Assembly (NCBI GenBank): GCA_933207985.1
Contig: OW240912.1
Location: 252,928,470 to 252,992,469, forward strand
Reading direction: 5' to 3'
Source: Pelobates cultripes
Lineage: Eukaryota > Chordata > Amphibia > Anura > Pelobatidae
Length of the DNA: 64,000 bases
The translations under genes were made by a program, and so were the position numbers. The notes beneath the pieces were generated by a model. That model ran no database searches and was not told the origin of the DNA. It was given only the letters and a program-made list of their open reading frames with translations. Of the stretch, positions 1 through 11,780 are shown in pieces. Numbering within the stretch: the first letter of the stretch is position 1; each line of letters begins with the position of its first letter.

Positions 1-320
1 TACACTGGGAACATTTTAATTTATATTGAACACACAGATCCCACTAGGGCATTCTCATTCACATTAAAAATGAGACTACACTTTGAATGTACTTCATGTT
101 AAAAGAAGATAATTTTAGTTCCTTTTAAATACATAGTTTATTCTGACAAAAATCAAATGAGTATGAAACATACATATTACATAGGGTAAATTCCAGTTTC
201 TAATAAAGATACAAAGTACACTTATATCATTCCAAATCATTGTAAAATACAGATTTTTCGAGAAGCAGTTTTAATTTTATTAAATAACAATAAATGACAT
301 ATTATTTTATCTTGATACAG

Positions 321-707
321 ATTATACTGCTATGCATAACATTAATGCCAAATAATTTTAATATCACTGAAAACAGTTTAATTTATACTAAATGAAAGAT
401 CACTGGGATAATAGTCACTGGGGTCTTATTTACCCTGGATGCAGTTTACACCTAAATCAGTCTCATTTTTATGAAAGGGCAGCTGTAGTGTCTCAAAAAA
501 AATTTAGTTTATACTAAATTATACTGCTATGCATAACATTAATGCCAAATAATTTTAATATCACTGAAAACAGTTTAATTTATACTAAATGAAATATCAC
601 TGGGATAATAGTCACTGGGGTCTTATTTACCCTGGATGCAGTTTACACCTAAATCAGTCTCATTTTTATGAAAGGGCAGCTGTAGTGTCTCAAAAAAATG
701 TAGCTCT
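321..707. repeat. 197-bp tandem duplication
   Basis: The segment starting at 321 is repeated head to tail from 518, giving a period of 197 bp. The copies are nearly identical; one visible difference is gaaagatcac against gaaatatcac. The second copy ends around 700 after the run of A. Such high identity means a recent duplication. No coding sequence or transposon end is visible in it. Confidence 0.9.
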
Positions 708-1339
708 TTAAAACGAGCATTACATTCCATCCATACATTGTGTTAGTAATTTTGCTACCAAATGTATAGATTAGGAGATAAATATATTTAAACGCCATGA
801 AATCAACACCCTGCTACTCCTACACATGGATACATCTTTAGCAAAACTTAAAAACTCACTGGTGTATTTTATGCTAACTGCAGCTAAATCAGTAATCACT
901 AGCTTGTGAAAAGCAAGCAGGACAACCAGTTTAAGGGAATGGTTAGCTAAAATTGAGTATATCTGTACCTAAGAGGAACTCCGGTGTTCATCCTTTGGGA
1001 AGCTTGCTAATTATATTAGGATCTGGCAAACCTGGATTTCATATATGGGAAATCAAGCAGGTGGTGCACAAATGGGGGAAGAGGACAATGATGGATCAGG
1101 AAAATGAAAATCCTAATAACCATGCTACATCGTAGTTGTGCCGAGCTAGGTATGGTGCCGAGCTAGGTATGGTGTCGCATGTGTCTCTGTGTCTCTATCC
1201 TCAGAGGGCTCCAAATTTGAGTGACCCAGCAGGAAAGAAGTGCACAGTGATCCCTCCTACCAATTACTCAATGTAGCGTGGCCGGGCGGCATGGTACCAC
1301 AGTACAGGAGGTACAGGAAAGAGAAGCTTTGCTACAAAG

Positions 1340-1580
1340 AGGTAGGAGGCACACCAGGGAGGGGGAATAACACTAAGGGGTGGGGGAGAGGGAGGCGACA
1401 AAGGGGGAGTGTAAGAGGGAGGAATGGAGGGAGAGAGGGGAGGACCACAATGAAGGGGGGCCACTGGTGGGGAAACAGAGGGAGGATCACTAAAGGGGGG
1501 AGGAGAGGGAGGACCACTAAGAGGGGGGGAGAGGGAGAACCACTAAGAGGGTTGAGGGAGAGGGAGGACCACTAAGGGGT
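1340..1580. repeat. G/A-rich minisatellite with GACCACTAAG unit
   Basis: Imperfect repeats of about 24-27 bp combine GGGGGAGAGGGAGG with GACCACTAAG. The same GACCACTAAGGGG module occurs inside the hAT-like element at 27949-29486 (about 28370-28400), so this may be the remnant of a related element. Open frames across it on both strands are low-complexity artefacts. Confidence 0.7.
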
Positions 1581-3160
1581 TTGGGAACACTTTCCCATGC
1601 AGAACAAACCTTCTCAGAGAAGCCATCATGCTGCTTTATTGACATCCTAAACTCCCCAGCCAGTGCTAGCAGCATAGTAATGAGGGCAAATCAGTGAACA
1701 GCAAATGAGGAGCACGGGTTACCTTCAGAGCAGTTGAGGAGGAGCATGGATGAACTGGAGAGCAGTAGAGGAGTAGTGTCGGTAGACCTCTCTCTGTGAT
1801 TGCAGTGGGGAAGAGGAGGCCAAGGTAAGACGTTGCAGGTTCCCTTTATCGACAGGTATAGCTTTTTCTCCATTTAAATCTATGGAAAAGTTTCAATTCT
1901 GCTTAAAGAATTCACCCCTAACACATGAAAGCCATTTCTTTTTTATGAATAATTTGTATCACGCTGGAAAAGCTCTCAATTACATTCCTGGATTGAACCA
2001 GGAGGTAAAGCTACTAATGCATATGAAATATAAGATATTTGGCAATTTGCTACTCATACTTAGTATAGCTGCATCGTAGCTGCATAGTACAAAATACTGT
2101 TCGAGCAAATGTTATAATGTTAGTGTAATTGCCTGTTTCAAATACTATCTCTTTCATTGGCAGTAACCATTTTAATTGGTAAATTCATTATAACAATATT
2201 GTTACCAAATACAAAAAAAATGTGTTATTCTTTTCTTTGTGCCATTAACAAATGAATCAGACCAAAAAGGTAATGCTTAACCAAAATATATTGAAATCTG
2301 ATATATTGCATAGAACTATATTAAGCTATTTACATATTATATCTACATACTCAAGCATTAACCTGACATAAATGGTGAGGAAGTCCTACTGGACAAGTCC
2401 TATTGCTTATTTTCATTTTAGGCATCCGGGTTTAGGGATCACTGCAATCCAATCAACACTTTTTAAATACCTTTGTGTCCCACGAAAAACGATATTCCGC
2501 TACAAATACTGGCTGTATTGATTAAATTCCCCAGATTACTGCCCTGTCTCCAATCGCCCACATCACCAAATCAAAAACAATTCTGGTCCTACTCCTTATA
2601 GGAGGCTATCATACATGAAAATGCTGTAAAAAAGAAAATAAACATACAACACACGTTTCATAGCTACTAGCAGCTTTGGGACCACTGTTAGAGGGAAGAC
2701 ATGGAGGCTCTATTTGTGGCAAATTTAAAGAGAAATGGGGTGGATCTGAAAGATTAGGAATTTGTGCATGGTGTTTTGTATATCCAATAAGATGTAGAAT
2801 ACATAATTCATATCAAAAACATTATGGGTTTACCCTAATTCGGTATGCAACTAGAGGTACATTGTTTTAAAGCAAAATAGCCTCAATATTCACAGCCAAC
2901 ATGAAAATGTCAGCTATCAAGGTTCAGCCAAACAGTATCAATTGTGCTGAACAGGATTCAGAGCAATGTAATTTTTTACTAAACAATACTATCTTAGGAG
3001 AGTCCTCGCTTTACTGTGATTTTTAAATCAGTCCACCATGATCTCCAAAAGCACATATTTAATCAGTGTTTATCTCAAAATAAATTTATTGGAAAATCTT
3101 TAATCATTGATTGTAAGTGGTGGATGTTTTCGAATTGGGGAATCCTTTAATGTTGCTTAA

Positions 3161-3232
3161 TCCCTTAAGGACCAAACTTCTGGAAAAAAAGGGAATCATG
3201 ACATGTCACACATGTCATGTGTCCTTAAAGGG
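3161..3232. mobile_element. 72-bp TTAA-flanked MITE, copy 1
   Basis: A short element with terminal inverted repeats of the form CCCTTAAGGAC / GTCCTTAAAGGG. It holds an inner palindrome (CATGACATGT, three bases, ACATGTCATG). TTAA precedes it at 3157-3160; on the right the site has decayed to TTAT. It is nearly identical to the copy at 14852-14923. TTAA target sites are typical of piggyBac-type transposition; the family assignment is inference. Confidence 0.75.
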
Positions 3233-3461
3233 TTATGGACTTAATGAAGACTTCTCTGTATGACTTGCATTACACTGTCTAATAATTAATCATCAGAATT
3301 AGAACCTTAACAAACAGGATAATTGAGATATATTTTATCAATAGATATAATATCGTCATAATTATCTTCCATAACTGTTTCCAATGCACCTTGCTTGGTG
3401 GTGGTTAATGAATGATGGCTTGATTCCCACTGTGACCAATCCTTTATGTTTTCTCTTTCAG

Positions 3462-3539
3462 GTAAAAGAAAAAGGCTCCACGAGGGTTCATTCTATAAAC
3501 AATGTAAACAAAGCTCTGCAAGTTTTGCAAAAAAACAAT
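3462..3539 (+). CDS. DMD: dystrophin exon 4 (end of CH1 actin-binding domain)
   Basis: A 78-bp exon, phase 0 to 0, encoding 26 residues beginning VKEKGSTRVH and ending VLQKNN. It matches dystrophin residues about 63-88, within the first calponin-homology domain of the N-terminal actin-binding region. Dystrophin ties cortical F-actin to the dystroglycan complex at the muscle membrane. The acceptor is a pyrimidine tract with TTTCAG ending at 3461; the donor GTGAGT starts at 3540. The length equals human exon 4 as I recall it. KEKGSTRVH and NNVNKALQVLQ fit dystrophin; utrophin has KERGSTRVH and a different following stretch. The first codon is GTA (Val) where human has Pro, so the exon itself opens with GTAAAAG, a donor-like sequence directly after the acceptor. 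Confidence 0.95.
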
Positions 3540-4139
3540 GTGAGTAATCATTGGGACATTCATGGATTTCTAGATACAAAGTGCTATGGTCTAATTGTGA
3601 AAGCGAATCGATTTGAAACTGCATATGTTTTATTTCATTATAACTATAGTGATAAGGTGGCTGAAAAGGCATTGGTCTTACAGCGTTGGTGCGCCCTTAA
3701 GTCCATATTTGTTGATCGAGCATATATACAGAAATATTAACATAAGCTTTGCATTGTTGAAAAGGTCAAAAAGTACATTTTATGCAGATTGGATTCTCAT
3801 GACAGTCAAACTCAAAAGTCAGTGGTATAAAAATATCTGAGTTTGAATTGCTCTGCTTGCTTTGGATTTAATCACTATTTCACAAAATATATCTTCCAAA
3901 GTATATCAACTTACATGCTTTATACTATAAGGGTAATTTTGCAGAATTTCCAAAATTTGACGAACGTGTTTTATGCTGCCATGGGAAATATGTATTAAAG
4001 TATTGTACTTAATCTAAAACAATTAAATATTTGAATTCTCAGATTTCTAGACTTGTGCATTTGGTTTCAAAGGAATCGCGATTCGTCCATATTTTAGGTG
4101 ATTGGTTGATCATCCGAATTCCATAAATCGGAAACATGT

Positions 4140-4410
4140 GGACTAATCACAAAGTTTCTGGAGTGGAGTGTTCCTGAGTTGTGTTTCAAAGTTGTTGTAT
4201 ACAGCAGACACATACTCCAAGGAATCCATGTTTAAAATGGAATGAGGCAAAAATGTGATTCTTTGTTGAAATAATTTGCATACGCCTACCCAGAATCCCT
4301 TGCAGTAGCAGAGCAGTGTTAAAGTGGGATTTCTGTAGGAAATGTAAGTCTTATGGCTTGACTGGTGTGTGTATTTGTGTTAAGCAATGTATTAACTATT
4401 CATATATTAT
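4140..4410. repeat. unclassified interspersed repeat, copy 1
   Basis: This shares long stretches with 22136-22560. Examples are CCAAGGAATCCATGTTTAAA, the TTTGCATA and ACCCAGAAT block, and TATGGCTTGACTGGTGTG. The blocks occur in a different order in the two copies, suggesting rearrangement or a tandem parent unit. No coding potential is seen and the family is not identified. Confidence 0.65.
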
Positions 4411-5203
4411 AATATATATATTGCAGTACACCATTTGGAGGAACATTAAAAAAAATCTATATTTACATGTTAATTATATTTGCATATTTATATATGTAAT
4501 TCTATTGTTTTACTGCTCCTATTTTTCTCCTGTATTGGTCACTTCTTACTTGATTGAGTAAAATCTACATTTATTTTCTTTCCCCTAACCATCAGTCATT
4601 TTTTGTCCTACCAGTGAACTGCTTTTTTTGGTGTTTAGAACAGAACAAATCACAATTTAAACAAAACTGTTCATCTATTGTCCATTTTGTTTGTTTAATT
4701 TCCATATGGTGCTTCATAGTTACTGAATTCCTACAACCGGCCAGTCCAAATTTTGGATAAATCGTAATTAGTTTAAAACCGAATGCAAACAATTAATATA
4801 TGCTTATTAACAAGATTCCCATAGTACTCGCAGACATACCGTTCATTTGCATGCTTCTCAAATTTCTCCAGATGATATATGTTTATGCTGATATCATCAA
4901 AAGGAGTGAACTATATCATTTTTTGTAAGAGTGTCATATGGCATTTCAGAATGATGAAAAAATAGATAGTTAATTGTTTATGTTGCTTTGAATATTTCAT
5001 TAAGATAAAAGGTGCATTGTTGTCTGCCTAATAAGACTTTATCAATTTAAGCTACATGTATCCTATTTGTTTTCTTTTTTTATTATTCTTTTTGCTATTA
5101 AGGAATACTTAATACAAAGTCATTAATGCGGCAGTGAACATTTGCAAATAACAATTGAATACCCCAATTGTGTATGCACACGTTTTATCTTCTTGTTGAC
5201 TTT

Positions 5204-5244
5204 CATATATATATATACCAGAATATATATATATATATATATAT
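5204..5244. repeat. (TA)n microsatellite
   Basis: Two runs of alternating TA are separated by a short interruption (ACCAGA). Confidence 0.9.
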
Positions 5245-5343
5245 CATGTTTATCAGCCTGTAGAGGAAACTTTGACAGGAGTTAATTTCAACAATTTAAT
5301 GTCTGCAAATGTCCTGAAAATGACAGCCTCCTTCCCTTCCAAA

Positions 5344-5519
5344 TAGTGATGTCCCGAACGGTTCGCCGAATGGTTCCCGAACGGTTCGCCACGAACGGTT
5401 TGCCGCGGACTCATCATTGAGTAAACTTTGACCCTGTACCTCACAGTCAGCAGACACATTCCAGCCAATCAGCAGCAGACCCTCCCTCCCAGACCCTCCC
5501 ACCTCCTGGACAGCTCACT
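5344..5519 (+). mobile_element. truncated copy of TAGTGATGT-type element
   Basis: It begins TAGTGATGTCCCGAACGG and continues with repeated CGAACGGTTCGCC blocks, then TCATCATTGAGTAAACTTTG and a CT-rich part up to about 5519. The same order of blocks occurs at 61291-61505, where it leads into the satellite array. The end resembles hAT termini, but neither a right terminus nor a target duplication was found. Reading frames across it are incidental. Confidence 0.7.
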
Positions 5520-7656
5520 AAGAATGCAGCTTCACAATGAATGTAAAATGGATGCTCAATATTTACAGTGATATCTTGAACACAGATCATTTACTTCATT
5601 TTTCAACTGATTGTACTTGGAAAGATAGTTATATTTGACTTACAATAAATGTCCACTCTTTATTACTGTAATTGGAAGTAAAGTTGGACTAATATAGAAA
5701 AAAAATATTTTTAAATGATTTTAAATGGTTTATTAAAATTAAAACCCCAGTTGTGTTATGCCCATGTTGTCTTTAAATGGAATCTGTCACTTCTCATGCA
5801 TTTATACGACTGAAAACAAAATATCAAGTTATTGATAATGTATGTTAACATTTTTCAACAAGATGCTCCATTTTATTTTAAATGTAATTTAAAGATTTAG
5901 CAGATGACATCATAACCCAGATCAAGTAAAGCAAGGTTCGGGCAATATTACAAATGAAGAGAAGAAATAAAACCGTTGTTTAATTTCTCCTCTTTCCTGT
6001 ATGCTTACTCAATGTTGACTGCAAGGTGCAAGGAACTGAACTTATACCAACAAATCACAGAGAGCTAATATTGTATGTATTTTTTCTTAAAATTAAGAGA
6101 GATTATCACACATGTTTATATTTAATTCCAAGACAAAGGCTGTGTTTCTAAATCCAGTCTTCCATTTTCTCTTCTCATTAATGTGCATGCAGCCATGCAT
6201 ACTTCTTACCAAAGTGATACAATTTAAAACAAGTAATTGCTATTAGACTAAAAGCCTGTTTTTCTTCATACATAAGCCTTGTATCTTTTGTTAGCTAGCT
6301 ATAATTACTGTATACCATACATTATTGTTAAAATGTATTATACGGCTGCAAATAGAAGAGTCCAATAGGTCATGAAGGGGTAACTGTAAATTAGAAAAGG
6401 ATTTATTTTCAGATTTTATATTTCTCTACTACTTATGAGTAAATAAAAAAACACCACCAATATTAAAAGTTGGGCATTAAATGGATACTAAAAAGTGCAT
6501 GCTTTAGTTAAATATAAGTTTTATAATGATGTCCATCTATTACATGTGGCGATGCTTATAGTTATGAAATATATTGTCATGTTTATCCTCCACATTGTAC
6601 TGAAAAGTGGCTACAATGAATCAAAAGGCGGAATGACAGCTTCAGATCATCCCCTGGATTCATTATTACAGGAATTGGCAATATCTTTATGAAAATGCCC
6701 TTATTGTTATGATATCACTCATTTATATTTTGACACCACATTTCCATAGTACATTAGAATGATGAATAGGAAATGTTCTCTATTATAGCTCATCTATAAT
6801 AATTTCATTTTGACATTTTCAAATGATGTCCAATAGCCTACATAAGTGGCAAATAGCATATATAACACTCCTAGCATTGACTATAGTAATCCTGACAGTT
6901 AAGTGACATTTGTTAACAACTTCATAAGTTATGTTGGAGACATCAGTCAATGTGCTTTATATACTTCAACAGTATATGAAGTCCTTTAACAAAAGAAGCA
7001 AATCTATTTTGTTTTGAAATTAGACTATGGCTGTAAAAGTTTATGTGCTCAAACAATACAGAATATTTCTATGATAATATAATTAAAGTGCAAAATGTCA
7101 CTTTTAAGCCTGTAGGCTGTAGAAAATGAGGACCACATAAACATTAAAACACATTTGTCATATTTTAAACTTGCCAATTCTGATGGCTCATTAAAACATA
7201 AAGAGATGACCATTTAAGACGTGCAGGATTCTGACAGACAAGAAAAGCAGCCTCAAGATGTGGTTTCAGGCTTAATCTTATTTTAGACAGGATTTATAAA
7301 CATATATAGGACCTAAAATATATGTAAAAAAAATCTGGTTTTAAAAAAATGGATTTTTTGATTCTGATAAATACGAAATCAAAGTTAGGTAAGTTTTACT
7401 CATTAGGTTACACCAATACACTCCAAAAAGCAAAGATTCGAATTTAAATTTACTAATTGGATCTATTAGCAACTGTGATATGTAAGGAAATGAGTTTGTC
7501 AATGGGTTTATTGCATTGTAGTCTGGTATTGCTAATAATGTTCCTTTCAAACAAAGGCCATATGTGTCAGTTCAATTCTTTCTTTTTTTTCTTCTGGAAC
7601 ATCATAGTTCTCTGTGCAATAAAATAATGGGATTTTCCATTATTATTGCCTATTAT

Positions 7657-7735
7657 CAGGGCCAGATTGAGGATACAAAGCTGCCCTGAAAAATGAATCT
7701 ATGCCAGCCCATAGGTCATTGTGCCATGTAAGGTG
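7657..7735. mobile_element. hAT-like left-end fragment
   Basis: It starts CAGGGCCAGATTGAGG, a form common at hAT termini, and is lost in a (TA)n tract at about 7740. No right end or target duplication was found. This is a weak call based on terminus similarity alone. Confidence 0.4.
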
Positions 7736-7741
7736 TATGTA

Positions 7742-7772
<31 letters not shown>

Positions 7773-7781
7773 AGATAGATA

Positions 7782-7924
7782 GATAGTAATCAGCACTCTC
7801 GGACTTTGAAGATTAAAACATAAAGTTTATTGATTATGCATTAAAAATAAGATCGACGTTTCAGTCCCAAAAGGGACTTTAATTATGTTTTAATCTTCAA
7901 AGTCCAAGAGTGCTGATCACTATC
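7782..7924. mobile_element. hairpin element with 42-bp arms
   Basis: Inverted arms at 7782-7823 and 7883-7924 differ at two positions and enclose a 59-bp loop. The loop contains CGACGTTTCAGTCCC and GGGACTTT, a smaller imperfect inverted pair. A (TA)n/(GATA)n tract lies directly to the left. This looks like a fold-back MITE. Related architecture occurs at 35053-35132 and 47185-47297. Confidence 0.8.
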
Positions 7925-8208
7925 TACATATATTTAAATTTTCCTGGATTTCAAGCACCCAGCAAACATTCTACCAAGCGTGAGTGCAAGGACTTTCCGT
8001 ACTTTGCTATATATATATTATTTGTGCTCGGAATTTAATACGTAATGGATAGTGTCTGAGATGAAAGTTGGTTTGTGGTGTGCCGAAAACCAACGTACAA
8101 GTGGGCCTATAAATAAAAGAGGGCAAAGAGAAGTTCGAGGAAAAACACACTTTATTGCATTTAGTACATAACCAAATTCCTGAAGGCTTGGCGAAGCTCT
8201 CTTTCTGG

Positions 8209-9020
8209 TCATGGTATGTACATATGGTATATGGAGGATTTCCATCGACCCAGTCTCTTGATGATGTGAACCGGGGTGTTTGTACTAGAGGCTGATGAAG
8301 CAGCTCCTATGTGAAAGGAGTGACTGGAGAACTAAGCCGGGTTGTAACCCAGTTTTGCCTGTAAGGTTCTGACGTACGTCATGAATTTAGCAGTGGTGAG
8401 TGGGCGCCCATGTAGTAATAAGAGCGGAGAGTCTGGTAAGTGCGTGTGATGAGTTGACCGTAGATGGTCTAGTGCCTTAACCAGACACCAAGCATTATCA
8501 GTGGGAAAGAGGGGAATAATAGTGGGGTATAGTGAGTGATTAGTTTTGGTAGATGGAAGCGTGAATATGTAGTGATCTTCCACCTTGGTGAGGTGTGAGG
8601 TTTTAAGCCTGTGTGAGATATCCCCTTGACAAACAACGGTGAATTCTCTGGGTCTAAGGAAACCATAAAAAGCTAGATAAATGGCAGACTTGATCACCAG
8701 GTTTGTGTTGGGATCAAATGAGGATTCATCAAGTAGATTGCTGAGTAATCTAAAGAAACGCCCATCTATTGGTAGTCTGGTGGTGGTAAGTGGAACAGAA
8801 ACCTTTGAGATACCCATTAAGACTTTCTTGATGGGGTATGATGAAAATGAGTGAGACTGTGGTGCTGAACCCCCGTGAGGTATAGTTTAATGGTATTGTG
8901 AGAAAGTTTTAAATGTAAGTGGCAGAAGAAGGCAAAAGCCACCATGGTTTGAGAAGAAAAATCCCCTTGTAATCTGAAATCTGCTGTGAATTTATTAAAA
9001 ATGGTAAGTGCCCTACAGTA
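8209..9020 (-). pseudogene. DIRS-like tyrosine recombinase, broken
   Basis: The product would be a tyrosine recombinase that integrates the circular retroelement intermediate. The N-terminal part, about 9020 to 8830, contains NTIKLYLTGV. A frameshift leads into an open frame at 8817-8332 that includes FYGFLRPREF, carrying the first catalytic arginine. An in-frame TAG at 8332-8334 interrupts it. The same frame then continues to a TGA at 8209-8211 with HSFHIGAASS and IKRLGRWKSS, followed by a YxxYI-type stretch holding the presumed nucleophilic tyrosine. Related recombinases, as I recall, have HSFRIG, so the second catalytic Arg appears changed to His. With a frameshift, a stop and an active-site change, the gene is almost certainly inactive. 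Confidence 0.85.
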
Positions 9021-9108
9021 GGTGACAGCTGTGTTAGGGATAGTGCTTTGTGTGTGAAAGACCTAGCGTGGTGCATTAGTGCATTCAATCCAGGATTAGT
9101 TTGTGAAA

Positions 9109-10583
9109 CTACATTGTTTTGGATGACTGGCAGTGAGACGTAGGGAGTGCCTGGAAGAATACTTGGAATTGAGAATGAGACAGAGCATCAGCGGCCGTGT
9201 TGTGGATACCCAGGATGTGAAAACAGACTAAGTGGAACTGGATGGTTGCTGCCAGCCAGGTCAGCTTGCGAATCAGCCGCATGATGGTGGGGGAGGATGA
9301 GCGCCCCTTGTCTATGATATCGCAAGCTGCTGAGTTGTCGGAATAGCATTTTACTGCCTTGCCGGACCAGAGATGACCCCAAGTGTGTGCGGCCACCACT
9401 ATGGGATACATTTCAAATAGGGCTGAATTTCCCTGAATCCTGACAAGGCATCTGTCTCAGCAGGCCAATGACCCCTGAACCAGTGATTATCGAAGATAGC
9501 TGTGAAACCGCGTTGGCTGCAGCGTCTGTGTGCATGATGGGTGAGGAGTCGGAGAGAGGGGGGATAAACATGGAGATACTGTTCCACTCAGCCAAAAATT
9601 TCCCCCACATGAATAAGTCAGCCTTGGCTTGTTGATCCAAAGAAATTGGGCAGGAGTCTGGTACCCCGTGAAGCAGACTGAGAAGCCTGGATACGAAAGA
9701 CCTACCCTGCGGAATGATGCGCATTGCAAAAATCAGGGACCCCAATAGGGACTGAAGTTCCTTTCAGGTGTATGCATCACTCCGCAGGAACATGTCTATC
9801 TCCCCTCTCAAGCAGACCAATTTGTCGGGGGGAAGGCTGGCTCAGAAGGTACCAGAGTCCAGCTCGATCCCAAGAAGGTAAGTTTATTAGTGGGGCCGAT
9901 TGTTTTGGAGGGTGATAAGGGTACCCCGAGTTAGGAAAAAAGTGCTGAGGTGCTGAGGATATTAGTAGGTCTACATACGCCTGGTTCTATCAGTAGGAAG
10001 TTGTCCAAATAGTGAATGACTGAGTGACACCTGAGAACGTTTAGAAGCAGCCAGCATAGTGTTTCTGCAAATATATCAAACAGTTTGGGGCTGCTTCTAG
10101 ACCCGAAAGTGAGGCGTGTGGAGAAATAGTATCTGTCTCGCCATTTAACACCGTGCAGATGCCAGAGTGATGGGTGCATGGGTAGTAATTTGAGTGCATT
10201 TGTAATGTCCGTTTTGCTTAGCCAATTGTTTCTACCAGTTAAAATGATGGATTGTATAGCATCGTCAATTTTAACGTACTGTAATGAAAATTCTTCTGCG
10301 GGTATAATAATAGACGTTTTTTATTAGAGTATTTGTGCACAGCTATACCAATGGGATTATTGCGCCAAGAGGAAAAAGGTGAGGTGGTGAAGGGGCCGAT
10401 CATGAAACCGTGTGAGATTTCAGAGGAAAGGAGAGTGTCTGTGGATAATGGGTCTTGGCAGGCTGACAAGAGGTTGGGAAATTCAAGCGTGCCTGGGGGG
10501 ATGGCTGCGAGACCCGAGAGAAAACCCTGTGTGAACCCTGTGGTCAAATACTCCACCAAATGCCTGCTTGGATGAGGTCTCAA
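9109..10583 (-). pseudogene. DIRS-like reverse transcriptase-RNase H, broken
   Basis: Three or more frame pieces make one RT-RNase H region. The N-terminal RT piece (10583-10239) has FTTSPFSSW and NPIGIAV. The middle piece (10179-9931) has STRLTFGSRSSP and the catalytic box, which reads YLDN at 10000-10011 instead of YLDD. The next piece (9745-9413) has SLIFAMRIIPQGRSFVSRLL and FMWGKFLAEWNSISMFIPP. The RNase H piece (9411-9109) has MYPIVVAAHTWGHLW, YSDNSAA and ADALSHSQ. Frameshifts occur near 9400-9590 and between the RT pieces. RT and RNase H would copy element RNA into DNA. The lost aspartate and the frameshifts make it inactive. Confidence 0.85.
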
Positions 10584-10619
10584 ATAAAAAAACAGGTTTT
10601 CGACATTAATGTCGGTTAG

Positions 10620-11780
10620 TCATTTGTTGGGGGACAACCTGGCCAGGCACATGGTCTTTGTGTGTGCCCTGAAGCAGATAGAGCAAATGTGCAACAACCT
10701 ACAGGCGCTGAAGCTGCAGGATCTGGCATTAAAATTGTTGCACACTTGCGTTTTGCCTAGGTAGGAGTTAAGTCTACCCAGTTTATTCCGTTGACCACCC
10801 ACTTGTTTAGTGTGAGGGGTGAAAGTGGTTTGAGGGGTGGGAGTGGATGGATCAGCTTCAGAGGGGCACAAATCGGCTGTATGGGATGTGGAATTAGATA
10901 CGGCACAAGACAGGGGCCTCAGACCAGCTAAGTGGCAACAGAATATTTTAGTATCCATCTGACACCAGTTAATTCTAATGTTAAACTGCTTCAGATGGGT
11001 CGCCACCTTCGCTGATACTTATTTGTGATAATCATAAAAAGATGAGCCCCCGTACTTGATGTCCAAATCAACCTCTTCTGTGGGGATATACCGAGCAAAT
11101 GACATTTTATTGTAAAAAAAGTAAGTATTACAAACTGTGGTATTGATAGTTTTTTGTTAAGCCTGGGATCTCTGGTGTTAAGCACCACTGAGATATCCCC
11201 GTAATTATATGCCTGATTCTCCAGCACATCTTGTGAGGCAATAAGCAGTGACACCAGATACACATCCTTCCCATCTAGGATTTCTTTCCTAATGGAGTCT
11301 GGGACGGAGTGTGCTGGTGACACAAAAGGTGACATAACTGTGTCTGGTGCTAGAGGGGGATGTATAGGGGAGTGTGGTGTTGTAGCAGAGACTGCCAGGA
11401 CAGGGGCTGAGAGGTCAGGGAGGTTACCTGGGGAGGCGATGGCACTCTCCACCTTAGATAACCTGTTATTCAAGGTCTGCAGGTTGGCCAGTATTGCTGC
11501 AAGGGTGTTCTGAGTGGCCGTGCAAGCGCCTAATGGTTGTGCCTGGCCTAGGCTCGGGGGCCTGATTGGTCAAGAGTCTGTAGAGTTTTGCCTTTCTAGC
11601 CATAGCTGGAAAGGGGATGCCTCTTAGCCTAAGTTCAGCTGTAATTTTAGGAATAGTCCATGCTCTCAAGGACGTAGGAGTAGAGGGGGTGAGAGATTCG
11701 CCTGGAGACTCTGGTCTGATAGGAGTGAACGGGATGTCTTCGGCAGACAAATCGTCGGTGGGGGCTGGTTCTTGAGACAT
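10620..11780 (-). pseudogene. DIRS-like Gag region with SAP-like and Cys-rich motifs
   Basis: Three overlapping minus-strand frames suit a single ancestral ORF1. The first (11780-11466) starts MSQEPAPTDD and has a SAP-like stretch (WTIPKITAELRLRGIPF, then AMARKAKLYRLL) at residues about 40-70, a fold that often binds nucleic acid. The second (11473-10991) is Pro-rich, then has an ordered segment. The third (11006-10620) has a Cys/His cluster near residues 89-120 (CNNFNARSC, HICSICF, MC), like the zinc-binding tail of DIRS Gag proteins. The frames overlap rather than join, so at least two frameshifts have occurred. The role as capsid or RNA-binding protein is inferred from position and motifs. 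Confidence 0.7.

Larger units (their letters stand above)
1..3461 (+). other. DMD: 3' part of dystrophin intron 3
   Basis: AT-rich non-coding sequence before the exon at 3462. It ends in a pyrimidine-rich tract and the CAG acceptor at 3459-3461. It holds a 197-bp tandem duplication near its start, a G/A-rich minisatellite at about 1340-1580, a 17-bp direct duplication at about 1141-1176 and a 72-bp MITE copy at 3161-3232. I looked for the preceding dystrophin exon (93 bp in human) and did not see it, so it should lie upstream of the window. The rest shows no recognisable gene. Confidence 0.75.

Noticed and set aside
1240..1575. Arg/Gly-rich 111-residue frame
   Set aside because: Low-complexity product of a G/A-rich minisatellite, with Pro-rich frames on the opposite strand.
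1..3461. Dystrophin exon 3
   Set aside because: No segment encoding the LQDGR.LLDLLE-type stretch was seen before exon 4.
3384..3740. A 118-residue open frame spanning exon 4 as an independent gene
   Set aside because: Only the 26 codons between the acceptor and donor match dystrophin; the rest is intron read through by chance.
10333..10575. Plus-strand frame of 80 residues
   Set aside because: Shadow of the minus-strand DIRS-like reverse transcriptase.
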